Shown: piece after piece, positions 25,288 through 33,935 of the stretch
Layout: each line of letters starts with the position of its first letter
How positions within the stretch are numbered: the first letter of the stretch is position 1
Made by a program: the position numbers and the translations under genes
Assembly: GCA_044224905.1 (NCBI GenBank)
Contig: JBGAJN010000001.1
Span: 1,364,001 to 1,428,000, forward strand
DNA: 64,000 nucleotides
DNA from: JBGAJN01 sp044224905
GTDB lineage: Bacteria > Verrucomicrobiota > Verrucomicrobiia > Limisphaerales > JBGAJN01
Direction of reading: 5' to 3'
Notes under the pieces: model-generated
What the model was told of the DNA's origin: nothing
The model's input: only the letters and a program-made list of their open reading frames with translations
Databases searched by the model: none

Positions 25288-26451
25288 ATGAGCAGAAAAA
25301 TTCGATACGGCATGGTTGGCGGTGGACGTGGAGCTTTCATCGGCGCGGTGCATCGCATCGCGGCGGCGATGGATCAGCAGGTCGAGCTCGTCTGCGGCGC
25401 GTTCAGCTCCGACCCCGAGAAGTCCAAAGCCAGCGGCGCGGACTTGTTTCTCCCGGCCGATCGTTGCTACGGCAGCTACGAGGAAATGATTCGCGGCGAA
25501 AAAGCCCGTCCCGCCTCGGACCGCATGGATTTCATCGCCATCGTAACGCCGAACCACGTGCATTTCCCGCCGGCGAAAATGGCGTTGGAGAATGGTTTTC
25601 ACGTCCTTAGCGACAAGCCGGCGACCTTCAATCTCGCGGAAGCCAAGACGCTCGAGAAACTCGTCAAAAAGACGGGATTGCTTTACGGACTCACGCACAA
25701 CTACACCGGCTACCCTCTGGTGAAACAGGCGCGCGAAATGGTTGCCACCGGCAAGCTCGGCAAGATCCGCAAGGTCGTCGTGGAATATCCGCAGGGTTGG
25801 TTGGCAACGCGCATCGAAGCGTCCGGTCAGAAACAGGCCGCGTGGCGCACCGACCCGAAGAAGAGTGGCGCGGCGGGTTGCATTGGCGACATCGGCACGC
25901 ACGCCGAAAACCTTGCCGAATACGTCACCGGTTTGCAGATCGAGGAACTCGCTGCGGATCTCACGACCTTCGTGAAGGGACGCGCGCTCGATGACGACGG
26001 CAACGTCCTCCTCCGTTTCAAAGGCGGCGCAAAAGGCGTTCTCCACGCTTCGCAGATCAGCGTCGGTGAAGAAAACAACCTCAATCTCCGCGTTTACGGC
26101 GAACTCGGTGGCCTCGAATGGCACCAGAAGGAACCGAACACGCTGCTCGTGAAATGGTCCGACCAGCCGATGCAGGTGTATCGTACGGCGAACGGTTACC
26201 TCTGTGACGCCGCGAAAGCCGCCGGCCGCACGCCGCCTGCGCATCCCGAGGGTTATCTCGAGGCCTTTGCGAACATTTACAAGAACTTCGCCAACGCCAT
26301 CCGCGCGCGGATCGATGGGAAGAAACTTGGAAAAAACGACATCGCGAATGACTTCCCGAAGATCGAAGACGGCGTTCGCGGTATGGCCTTCATCGAAGCT
26401 GTGGTGAAGTCCTCCAAGGCCAACGCGAAGTGGACGAAGCTGAAGGTTTAG
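25288..26451 (+). CDS. Gfo/Idh/MocA family oxidoreductase
   Basis: A 387-residue NAD(P)-dependent oxidoreductase. The N-terminal Rossmann motif is GMVGGGRGAFIGAVHR (about residues 7-22), the conserved DKP catalytic lysine segment is LSDKPATFNLAEA, and the C-terminal domain has CIGDIGTHAENLAEYVTG, where the His and Asp match the family. It probably oxidises or epimerises a sugar or inositol derivative; the substrate is unknown. A strong terminator follows. It is divergent from panD with a palindrome in the shared promoter. Confidence 0.9.
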   Translation: MSRKIRYGMVGGGRGAFIGAVHRIAAAMDQQVELVCGAFSSDPEKSKASGADLFLPADRCYGSYEEMIRGEKARPASDRMDFIAIVTPNHVHFPPAKMALENGFHVLSDKPATFNLAEAKTLEKLVKKTGLLYGLTHNYTGYPLVKQAREMVATGKLGKIRKVVVEYPQGWLATRIEASGQKQAAWRTDPKKSGAAGCIGDIGTHAENLAEYVTGLQIEELAADLTTFVKGRALDDDGNVLLRFKGGAKGVLHASQISVGEENNLNLRVYGELGGLEWHQKEPNTLLVKWSDQPMQVYRTANGYLCDAAKAAGRTPPAHPEGYLEAFANIYKNFANAIRARIDGKKLGKNDIANDFPKIEDGVRGMAFIEAVVKSSKANAKWTKLKV

Positions 26452-26480
26452 AATTTTTCGCGGTCACGCGATAAAGCACG

Positions 26481-26509
26481 AAGGGCGCGGATTTCTCCGC
26501 GCCCTTTTT
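26481..26509 (+). terminator. Rho-independent terminator
   Basis: AAGGGCGCGGA pairs perfectly with TCCGCGCCCTT around TTTC, with the T-run continuing past the stem. It terminates the oxidoreductase gene just before the convergent 26534-26944 gene. Confidence 0.88.
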
Positions 26510-26533
26510 CCATTTTGAAATTGGCTGGCTGCC

Positions 26534-26944
26534 TTACGCCGCCTTCTTCTGTTGTTTCATCATCTTGTCCCGGCAATCAGGGCAGATGCCGTGCGAGACT
26601 TCGCCGCCCGTGCGATTTTGAAAATGTTCCTCGAGCGAGAGCCAGTGCTCGTCCTTCTCGATCTTCCGGCACCACGCGCAGACGATGAGGAAATTTTCGA
26701 GGTAACTGAGGCGGGTGATGAGTTTGTGAAGCTTGTAACCGGCAAATGCCCACAGCGCGACAATGATGGCGGTTTTGAGCAGAGTCTCGCGGATATCGAT
26801 GTCTTGCGCCGGTTCCCCGAGGAGATGGCTGAATAAGCCGAACAGTTGGTCAGCCCACGTCAGACCAATGATCGTGACGAATCCGAGCGCGTGCCAAAAC
26901 AGCGCGGTACGCCAGTGATTTGAATTCTTCTGCGGCTCGACCAT
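26534..26944 (-). CDS. Two-TM protein with CxxC...CxxC domain
   Basis: A 136-residue protein of unknown function. Two hydrophobic helices (about residues 13-42 and 53-70) are followed by a small soluble domain with VCAWCRKIEKDEHWLSLEEH and HGICPDCRDKM. This two-CxxC module is familiar as a C-terminal add-on to PAS/response-regulator proteins (ICxxCKKI...W...E..SHGICPxC), where it is usually fused to signalling domains. Here it stands alone on a membrane anchor. The Cys pairs probably bind zinc or act as a redox switch. It is convergent with the oxidoreductase and upstream of the sialidase-like gene. Confidence 0.72.
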   Translation of the reverse strand: MVEPQKNSNHWRTALFWHALGFVTIIGLTWADQLFGLFSHLLGEPAQDIDIRETLLKTAIIVALWAFAGYKLHKLITRLSYLENFLIVCAWCRKIEKDEHWLSLEEHFQNRTGGEVSHGICPDCRDKMMKQQKKAA

Positions 26945-26994
26945 GACAGTTCAGCTTCAGCATCGGCTGAATTGGCCGGAACCTAAGTGGAAAT

Positions 26995-28185
26995 TCAGAC
27001 TTCGAGTGTCCAGCGGGCCTGTCGTAGCACGGCGCGCGGGGAGGTTTTCATCTTCTCGTACCAGACGGTGACGAACGAGCCGTCGTCCAACTCCGCCGTG
27101 CTCGGATAGCCGAGATCGCCGCCGATGCCATCGCCGGAGATGATGACTGGCTCGGACCAGGTGCGCCCGTGATCCGTGCTCAACCGCGCCTGGTTGCCGA
27201 ATGGCTTGCGCCGGTGACCATAGGTCATGAGGAGATTGCCGTTGCGCAACTTGAGGAGGAAAGAAGGAAGGCCCCACACTCCAATGTCGTGCGGTGTGGT
27301 CCACGTCTTGCCGCCGTCGGTGGATTCGCACTGAAGCGTTTCGCCGGCGTCGTTTTTGTTGTGGTTGCGGATATGGACGATGATTTTGCGATTCGCCGTT
27401 TCGACGGCGTGGAGTTCGTGGTAATTCGCCGCAGTGTCGCCATCGCGGGTGGGAATTTCTGACAACCAGCGCCACGAACGGCCGTCATCGGTGGACTCGC
27501 AAACGCCATTGCGACGCTCGCCGGTCCAGAGTTCTTTTCCGGCGTAAAGCAGTCGGCCGTCGCTGAGTTGAATCGGTCCATGCGGACTGTTCACGATGCT
27601 CGAATAAGGTGCCGACCACGTGATGCCGCCGTCGGTCGAGCGAATCATCCACTGGCCGAGCATTCCTTCGCGTTGTTTGGCGTCGAGACGATTGTGCGCC
27701 GATTTCCAGGCGGCGAGGCGCTCGGCTGGCCATGCGCCGGGCTCGTCCGATTTCTTTTTCTCGGCACCTTGAAGAATTTTTTCGTAGGCGAGCGAGGTGA
27801 ACGTGGTGACGAGCAAAGTCTTGCGATCCGTCTCTAGAATGCCCGCGTCGCGATCATCCATCGCGGTGTCGAGCAACACCTGCGGCCAACCCCAGGTTTC
27901 GCCGTTGTCGTTCGAGGAAATCATTTCCACGCGGCCGAACGGGCAGACGTGTTCTTCGCGACCGCCCGAGCAGACGACGAGAAGCTGCCCGTTGCGACGG
28001 CGCGCGAGCGTGGGCCAGCCGTGATAATACTGCGGTTCCTGCGAGATCACCTTCGTGTTCTGGACCTTGATTTCGGGCGCGGCGAATGCGCGACGAGTCA
28101 GGCCGGTCAGGGTGGCGGCGGAGATCACAGTTGAGGCTTTCAAAAAGCGGCGACGGGAGATTTCTGGATTCATTGGCAATTTCAT
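26995..28185 (-). CDS. Tat-secreted sialidase-like (BNR repeat) protein
   Basis: About 396 residues. A twin-arginine signal SRRRFLKAS lies close to the N-terminus, followed by a hydrophobic segment ending RRAFA. Five Asp-box (BNR) motifs are visible: SSNDNGETW, RSTDGGITW, ESTDDGRSW, ESTDGGKTW and STDHGRTW, one per blade of a six-bladed propeller. The start may be ATG 28185 or ATG 28173. Exo-alpha-sialidase annotation is common for this architecture, but many members act on other sugars, and catalytic residues cannot be assigned with confidence here. It is transcribed with the neighbouring glycan-active gene upstream. Confidence 0.82.
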   Translation of the reverse strand: MKLPMNPEISRRRFLKASTVISAATLTGLTRRAFAAPEIKVQNTKVISQEPQYYHGWPTLARRRNGQLLVVCSGGREEHVCPFGRVEMISSNDNGETWGWPQVLLDTAMDDRDAGILETDRKTLLVTTFTSLAYEKILQGAEKKKSDEPGAWPAERLAAWKSAHNRLDAKQREGMLGQWMIRSTDGGITWSAPYSSIVNSPHGPIQLSDGRLLYAGKELWTGERRNGVCESTDDGRSWRWLSEIPTRDGDTAANYHELHAVETANRKIIVHIRNHNKNDAGETLQCESTDGGKTWTTPHDIGVWGLPSFLLKLRNGNLLMTYGHRRKPFGNQARLSTDHGRTWSEPVIISGDGIGGDLGYPSTAELDDGSFVTVWYEKMKTSPRAVLRQARWTLEV

Positions 28186-28263
28186 GGCGACTGCGGACGG
28201 CTCACGTACGGAATGAGTGCAAGGTTTCACGGCGGCGTCAATTCTGCATTGGTAGGGACGTGC

Positions 28264-29856
28264 TCAGGTGGCGAAACGAAATGAGTAAAGGTCGGCATCC
28301 TTCAAAACAAACCGCAGCCGCACGGGCTTGCCCGCGAGTGAACTCACATCACCACCGTTTTTCCACGTCACGGTGCGTTCGAGGGAATCGCCGAAGACGG
28401 TTTCGCTCTCGGCGAGTTTGAAGCCGGGCAATGCCTTACCTTTCGCGTCTTGCATTTCCACTTGAATGCCGCCCGCGGCGGACGTGGAGAAATTGAGCGT
28501 GAGCTTGCTGCCGGTGAAGGTGAACGGCTTGGTGGTGAGTTCGCCGCCGCTCATCGGGGCGTTGACCGAAACGAAACCGTCCATGCGCAACGTGTAACGA
28601 CGCAGCGCGCTGCTGTTTCCGGTCCAGTAGCTTTCGGTCGCATAGAACGAAAGTTCGTCCGGCGCGCCTTCGAGGGCGGACTTCGTCTCCACGACGTGCC
28701 ACGCGATGTATTGATGGCCGTAGTTCCACGTGCCCTCACGCTCAATGCCGGGACGCAGGAAAGCCTCGTTCCAACGTTTGAACTTCACGCCGTCGCGGCT
28801 CGCCATCATCAGTCCCTCGGTGATCGCTGTGCCGTAGCGCAGGCTCGCCTTTGCGCGCCAGTCGCGGTGCTCGCGCTCGGGCAAGGCGCGCATCGAATCA
28901 TTCCAGCCGCGCTCGACGTAGCGCGTCGGAAAGCCGAGCAGGATGTGCGGCGCGCGGTGATAGGGCTTCACTTGATTCGTGTAGAGCTGCTCGCTGGGCG
29001 AGTCGACATACTTGAGGTCGACCTGGTTTTCCCAGTGGATGAAGTCTTTCGAGGTCGCCGTGCGAATGGCGCGATGCCCTTCGGGTTTCCAGTTCTTCTC
29101 GTCGGTGACGCCGGAGGTGAAGATCCGCCAGTAGGCGCGATACACGCCGTGTTCTCCGTCCCAGAACGCGAGGTTCTGCGAATCAAACGCGCCCGCCGTG
29201 ATCACTTGTGCATCGCTCATGGCCGACCAATGGATGCCGTCGGGCGACTTGAGCGCGAGCAGGCCCTTGGGCGAGTTCGAGCGAACGATCGCTTTGTAGC
29301 GCGCGTCGGGCGTCGCGGCGGGATTCTCGTCCTTGAACACCGCCGGGTGGCCGCCGTCGGGATTCACGTTTCCCAATTTGCCGCTGGGGATGACGATGTT
29401 GTTCGCCTTCGAACCTTTGAATTCGTGCAAACCGAGTTGCGGTTTGCGCCAGTGGATGCCGTCGTCGCTCTCGGCATAGCAGCAGTAAAGCGGATGCGCG
29501 TTGGTCTTCACGCCTTTCTCGGAAACGTCGAGCTGCCATGACTTGTAGTACATCCGGTAAAGATTCCCGTCCTTGAACACGCTGTGGTAGCCGCTTCCGC
29601 TGCCTTCCCATGGGGCGTCGTGAGTGAGCGCAATCTCACGCGGTTCCGGATGATGAAGGCGCAACTCGGCTCTACCGGCGAGCCGATCGATCAGGAAATC
29701 GTCCACAAACAATTCGCGTCGCGATCCAATGGCGACGGGCCCGGACTTTTCGGCGGCAATGACGGTGCGCGTGGCCAGCGGAAGAAGTGCGGTCGCGAGC
29801 GCGGTGTTTCGCAGGAAGTCCCGGCGCGGCATTCCAGCGGCCAATTGGGTGTTCAT
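28264..29856 (-). CDS. Tat-secreted glycosyl-hydrolase-like propeller protein
   Basis: A 530-residue protein. The start at 29856 places a twin-arginine motif PRRDFLRN and hydrophobic core at residues 10-36; longer frames to 29952 only add repeats of Ser and Ala. The body has blade-like motifs SDDGIHWRK, SPDGIHWSAM and SKDFIHWENQ that recur in GH43/GH32/GH130-type five-bladed propellers, plus RRELFVDDFLID near the N-terminus, a pattern frequent in planctomycete/verrucomicrobial proteins. The C-terminal 100 residues look like a beta-sandwich. It precedes the sialidase-like gene by about 80 bases. The activity is unknown. Confidence 0.75.
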   Translation of the reverse strand: MNTQLAAGMPRRDFLRNTALATALLPLATRTVIAAEKSGPVAIGSRRELFVDDFLIDRLAGRAELRLHHPEPREIALTHDAPWEGSGSGYHSVFKDGNLYRMYYKSWQLDVSEKGVKTNAHPLYCCYAESDDGIHWRKPQLGLHEFKGSKANNIVIPSGKLGNVNPDGGHPAVFKDENPAATPDARYKAIVRSNSPKGLLALKSPDGIHWSAMSDAQVITAGAFDSQNLAFWDGEHGVYRAYWRIFTSGVTDEKNWKPEGHRAIRTATSKDFIHWENQVDLKYVDSPSEQLYTNQVKPYHRAPHILLGFPTRYVERGWNDSMRALPEREHRDWRAKASLRYGTAITEGLMMASRDGVKFKRWNEAFLRPGIEREGTWNYGHQYIAWHVVETKSALEGAPDELSFYATESYWTGNSSALRRYTLRMDGFVSVNAPMSGGELTTKPFTFTGSKLTLNFSTSAAGGIQVEMQDAKGKALPGFKLAESETVFGDSLERTVTWKNGGDVSSLAGKPVRLRFVLKDADLYSFRFAT

Positions 29857-29997
29857 TGCGCGGTTTGACGATGCTCGCGGGAGTTTATTTGAACTAGAAG
29901 CATTCAGAGGCGTTACTGCGGCGCTCCCGCCACCAGATGAAAACGCTTTCATGTGCGTTTCATCTTCGTTTCATGGCTCGCGGCGCACACTGGCGCC

Positions 29998-30459
29998 ATG
30001 AAATCGAAAACAATTTCGCAATTTGGCCGCCACGCACTTCTCGTTTTGGCGCTCACCGGGGCGACGACGATTCTCGCCGCCGAGGACGCTTCGCTTCGCA
30101 AAGGATTGCTCGGCACCTGGCAGGGCGCTGTGGTCGAAGGCGACGGCTCGAAGCCGGGTGGACAGCGATTTCGCATTAGCGAACTCGTGATCACGACCGA
30201 CAAAATCACCGCCAAGGACGGTCAAGGAAACAGTCTCGGCTCCGGGGCGTATCAGCTCGCGCGCAGCGGCGGCACACTCACCATTGACGCCACGGGCACC
30301 GGCGGCCAAATGCAGGGCAAAACTTACCTCGGAATCTGCTCCGTCGACGGCAACACGCTCAAATGGTGCTCGGGCAATCCGCAGCGCCCGCGTCCGACGC
30401 AGTTCAAGAGCACCCCGCCCGACGGCTTCCTAATGGTGCTCACGCGCAAACAACCTTGA
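29998..30459 (+). CDS. TIGR03067-type secreted small protein
   Basis: A 153-residue protein with a signal peptide (hydrophobic stretch ALLVLALTGATTILAAE at about residues 11-27). The body follows the planctomycete TIGR03067 pattern: LLGTWQGAVVEGDG, then TIDATGTGG, then GICSVDGNTLKWC and a C-terminal RPTQF...LMVLTR. Its function is unknown. The start at 29998 is preferred over ATG-like codons at 29953 because it begins directly before the signal peptide. It is divergent from the glycosyl-hydrolase-like gene, and the next gene begins 11 bases after its stop. Confidence 0.78.
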   Translation: MKSKTISQFGRHALLVLALTGATTILAAEDASLRKGLLGTWQGAVVEGDGSKPGGQRFRISELVITTDKITAKDGQGNSLGSGAYQLARSGGTLTIDATGTGGQMQGKTYLGICSVDGNTLKWCSGNPQRPRPTQFKSTPPDGFLMVLTRKQP

Positions 30460-30470
30460 ACCAACATTGT

Positions 30471-33197
30471 ATGAACAGTGAATTTCCCAACGCCGCCGCG
30501 CGCCTGATGGTGTTGATTGCCGGTGTGTTGTTGATCGCGGCCACCTCGGCGCGTGCGGCGACTACCGTTAATCTTTCGACCGACATCGCCACCGGCAACG
30601 TGAAGCGCATGGGCATCAACCTCGGCTTCCACACCTACTACGACTCGCGGCTCATCATGAAGGAGCTCGCGTTTCGCAATCCGGGCTTCGAGGGGCAGCT
30701 GTACCAGTCCGTCACGCGCGTCGCGACCGGTTCGCCGACGAACGTCGTCGATGACCTCGCGTTCGGCGGTTGGACGAACGGCTTTTGGGATGGCGCGACC
30801 TACGAGTTCATCTGGGGCGCGGCGAAGGGGCGCGCGGGCACGATTGCAAGTTACCTCCGGCCGCCGAATCAGACCAACGGTTCGACCTACAACTTCGCCG
30901 AGAACGGCGTGACTCCGGGCGCGGGCGACTATTTTGTGCTGCGGAAATTGTGGAATGACAAACCCGAGACCGGTTGGAACCCGAGCGGCACCAACTTTGT
31001 CATCACGGCGGAACTCGCCGATCTGCCGGCCAACACGTTGGGGAAACAGGCCCTTCACGTGATGTCCACCAACTCGCCGGCCAACTTCACACTCACCAGC
31101 ACCACTGACGTCTATCCAAGCAACAATTTCCTTCTGCTGAACGGAAATTTCCGCGTGAAGTTCCGGGCGAAATCCCTCGCCAGCGCACAACCGCTCACGG
31201 TTGTGGTGCGCCGTTCGGCTATTTACCTGAACACGAATGTCACGCTTACGACGTCATGGCAGGATTACTCGCTCGATTTCGCCGCCGCGGAAGTCGGGAG
31301 TGCCCCGGGCGGATTGCAACTGCAGTTCAGCCTGTTCACGTCGTTCAACGCGCTCTTCGACGACGTCAGTTTCACCCAGATCGATAGCGATCCGGCAAAT
31401 CCCACCGCGTATCGAGACGCGGTGGTGAATGCGCTCAAGGCGTATCGCCCGGGCATCCTCCGCGGATGGCAGGAGATTCAGGGTGAATCGCTCGACAACC
31501 AACTCCAGCCGCTGCTGGCGCGTCGACGCGCGGGCTTCTCCATATACAGCATGACGCAGGCGAATATCCAATATGGCTGGCACGAATATCTGGAACTCTG
31601 CGAACACATCGGCGCTGAACCGTGGATCGTGATGCCGATCGTTTTCTCGACGCAGGAAATTACCAACCTCGTCGAGTATCTGACGGGACCAACGAACACC
31701 GTTTACGGTGCCCGTCGCGCGGCTCGCGGCCATTCTGCGCCGTGGAGTGACGTGTTTCCAAAAATCCATCTCGAGTTCGGCAACGAAGCGTGGAACGGCT
31801 TCACCTACTTCGGCGGAACCATCGTGCAGTCCGTGCCATATGGAAATCGGGCGAACGAACTCTTCGGCGCGGCGCGGGCGGCGACTGGATTCGTGAGCAA
31901 CAAGTTCGATCTCGTGCTCGGCGGTCACGCACCGGAGACGTTTCGCAATTTGAACATTCACAATGCGTGCACGAACCACGATTCACTCACGCTCGACGGA
32001 TATTTCTTCTCGCGCGTGGATAGCTTTGCCAATAACGAGGAATTTTACGGCCCGCTCTTCGCCCAACCGGAGCAGTTCAACCGCATCGATTACATGTGGC
32101 AGAACTATTCGAACCTCCAGGCATCTTCCCGCCCGGTGCCCATCAGCGTTTACGAGGGCAATCTTAACACCACCACCGGCGCGAGCATGACCAATTCGCA
32201 ATCCGCGCTCGACACGTTCACCGCGAGCCTCGGTGTCGGTCTCGCTGTCGGCAACGACATGCTGATGAAACTTCGTGATCTCAAGATGCGCGACCAGTGC
32301 CTCTTCAGTCTCGGTGGTTACACGACGACCCTCGGCAGCGGTTCGCGCATCTGGGGCGTGACCCGCGATATGGGCGTCACTGGCCGCAAGCGCCCGCAGT
32401 TCCTCGCACTGCAAATGGTCAACGAAGCCATCGGCGACGGCGCCAACGTGCTCCAGACAACCCACGCTGGCGACAATCCCACGTGGAGCCAGACGGGCGT
32501 GAACAACGTGACCCTGACGAACGCCCACTTTCTCTGGTCATATTCGCTGGTCACGGCGAGCAACCGTTCGCTCGTGCTCTTCAATCTGGAGCGCACGAAC
32601 GCGCTTAATGTGAATTTCGCCGGAGCAAATCTGCCGGAGGGCAGTGTCACCTTGAAGCGCCTCACGTCATCGGCGATCACGAACAACAACGAGTTCACCC
32701 AGTTGGTCGCGCTTACGACGAATGTGCTCGCCGACTTTCAAGCCAACACCAACCTCACCCTGCCGCCGTTCTCGATGACCGTGCTCACTTGGCAAACGTT
32801 GGCGCCCATCGAGCAATGGCGGCAGTCGAATTTCGGCTCCACGCTCAACGCCGGCACGAGCGCCAACGACGCGGATCCGGATGGCGATGGCCTTCGTAAC
32901 TTGCTCGAATATGCCCTCGGCGCGAACCCCACCAATACGACAAGCGGCGTTCAGCCAAGTTACTTGTTCACGACGGCGTCGGGGCTGACCTATCTCGCTC
33001 TGGACGTGACGCGCGCGGCGATCGCGCCGGATGTCAGCTACATCGTTGAGGTTTCACCGGACCTCGCGCAGTGGTTTTCGGGGCCGGCTTACACAACCGA
33101 ACTGACGAACACGTCCACACTCCTCCGCGTTCGCGACAACACCCCGATCAGCGCCGCGCCGCAGCGGTTCATGCGATTGAAGATCACCCAACCCTGA
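30471..33197 (+). CDS. Secreted glycosidase-like protein, GH51/GH39-like TIM barrel
   Basis: A 908-residue secreted protein; the signal peptide spans about residues 12-33 (LMVLIAGVLLIAATSARA). The central TIM-barrel-like part contains HLEFGNEAWNG with a candidate acid/base Glu at 439, matching the NE pattern of clan-A glycosidases such as alpha-L-arabinofuranosidases. A jelly-roll-like domain precedes it. The tail carries an Asp-rich DADPDGDGLRNLLEYALG motif near residue 800, a thrombospondin-3/dockerin-like calcium site common in verrucomicrobial surface proteins, and a final beta-sandwich. The substrate is unknown. A two-component system follows by 63 bases. Confidence 0.7.
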   Translation: MNSEFPNAAARLMVLIAGVLLIAATSARAATTVNLSTDIATGNVKRMGINLGFHTYYDSRLIMKELAFRNPGFEGQLYQSVTRVATGSPTNVVDDLAFGGWTNGFWDGATYEFIWGAAKGRAGTIASYLRPPNQTNGSTYNFAENGVTPGAGDYFVLRKLWNDKPETGWNPSGTNFVITAELADLPANTLGKQALHVMSTNSPANFTLTSTTDVYPSNNFLLLNGNFRVKFRAKSLASAQPLTVVVRRSAIYLNTNVTLTTSWQDYSLDFAAAEVGSAPGGLQLQFSLFTSFNALFDDVSFTQIDSDPANPTAYRDAVVNALKAYRPGILRGWQEIQGESLDNQLQPLLARRRAGFSIYSMTQANIQYGWHEYLELCEHIGAEPWIVMPIVFSTQEITNLVEYLTGPTNTVYGARRAARGHSAPWSDVFPKIHLEFGNEAWNGFTYFGGTIVQSVPYGNRANELFGAARAATGFVSNKFDLVLGGHAPETFRNLNIHNACTNHDSLTLDGYFFSRVDSFANNEEFYGPLFAQPEQFNRIDYMWQNYSNLQASSRPVPISVYEGNLNTTTGASMTNSQSALDTFTASLGVGLAVGNDMLMKLRDLKMRDQCLFSLGGYTTTLGSGSRIWGVTRDMGVTGRKRPQFLALQMVNEAIGDGANVLQTTHAGDNPTWSQTGVNNVTLTNAHFLWSYSLVTASNRSLVLFNLERTNALNVNFAGANLPEGSVTLKRLTSSAITNNNEFTQLVALTTNVLADFQANTNLTLPPFSMTVLTWQTLAPIEQWRQSNFGSTLNAGTSANDADPDGDGLRNLLEYALGANPTNTTSGVQPSYLFTTASGLTYLALDVTRAAIAPDVSYIVEVSPDLAQWFSGPAYTTELTNTSTLLRVRDNTPISAAPQRFMRLKITQP

Positions 33198-33260
33198 GCC
33201 GGCATGTTTGAGTTGGTTTCCCATGTCTCTGTCGCTAACTTCGTCACAGCTGTTTCCACG

Positions 33261-33935
33261 ATGCGCATCCTGATTGTTGAGGACGAGAAGAAGGTGGCCC
33301 GCTTCATCGAGCGCGGGCTTAAAGAAGAGCATTTTACCGTGGACGTCGCCGGCGACGGCGAAGAAGGACTCTATCGCGCGCTGAATTTCCCTTACGACCT
33401 GATCGTGCTCGACGTGCTGATGCCGAAGAAGGACGGCTTCCAAGTGCTTTCGGAATTGCGTGCCGCCAAGTGCCGCGCCCGCGTGCTCATGCTCACCGCG
33501 CGTGCCGGCGTGCCGGATCGCGTGCGCGGGCTCGAAGGTGGCGCGGATGATTATCTCACGAAGCCTTTCGCGTTCGCGGAATTCCTCGCGCGCGTGCGGG
33601 CCCTGCTGCGAAGGGATGCGACGGACGATCCAGTCACGTTGCGCGCGGCCGATCTCGTGCTCGATCTCAAGACGCGCAAAGTTTCTCGCGCCGGCAAACC
33701 AGTGACGCTCTCCGCGCGCGAATTTTCCGTGCTCGAGTTCTTTCTTCGTCACGCGGGCGAGGTGGTCACGCGCACGCAGCTGGCGGAGCATTGCTGGGAC
33801 GAGAACTTTGACTCGTTCAGCAATGTCATCGACGTCACGGTCTATCACCTGCGCGAAAAGGTGGACCGCGATTTCAAACCGCAGCTCATCCACACCGTGC
33901 GGGGCTCCGGCTACGTGCTGAAGGAGGCCGAATGA
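33261..33935 (+). CDS. OmpR/PhoB-family response regulator
   Basis: A 224-residue regulator: receiver domain (residues 1-115) with EDEKK acidic pair, phospho-Asp in LIVLDVLMPKKDG and conserved Lys in YLTKPFAFAE; then an OmpR winged helix with VRGSGYVLKE. The start MRILIVEDE at 33261 is the family norm; an upstream in-frame ATG at 33204 lies in the tail-to-head gap. Its stop overlaps the kinase start as ATGA, so they form a coupled pair. Its target genes cannot be named; the preceding glycosidase is a candidate. Confidence 0.93.
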   Translation: MRILIVEDEKKVARFIERGLKEEHFTVDVAGDGEEGLYRALNFPYDLIVLDVLMPKKDGFQVLSELRAAKCRARVLMLTARAGVPDRVRGLEGGADDYLTKPFAFAEFLARVRALLRRDATDDPVTLRAADLVLDLKTRKVSRAGKPVTLSAREFSVLEFFLRHAGEVVTRTQLAEHCWDENFDSFSNVIDVTVYHLREKVDRDFKPQLIHTVRGSGYVLKEAE

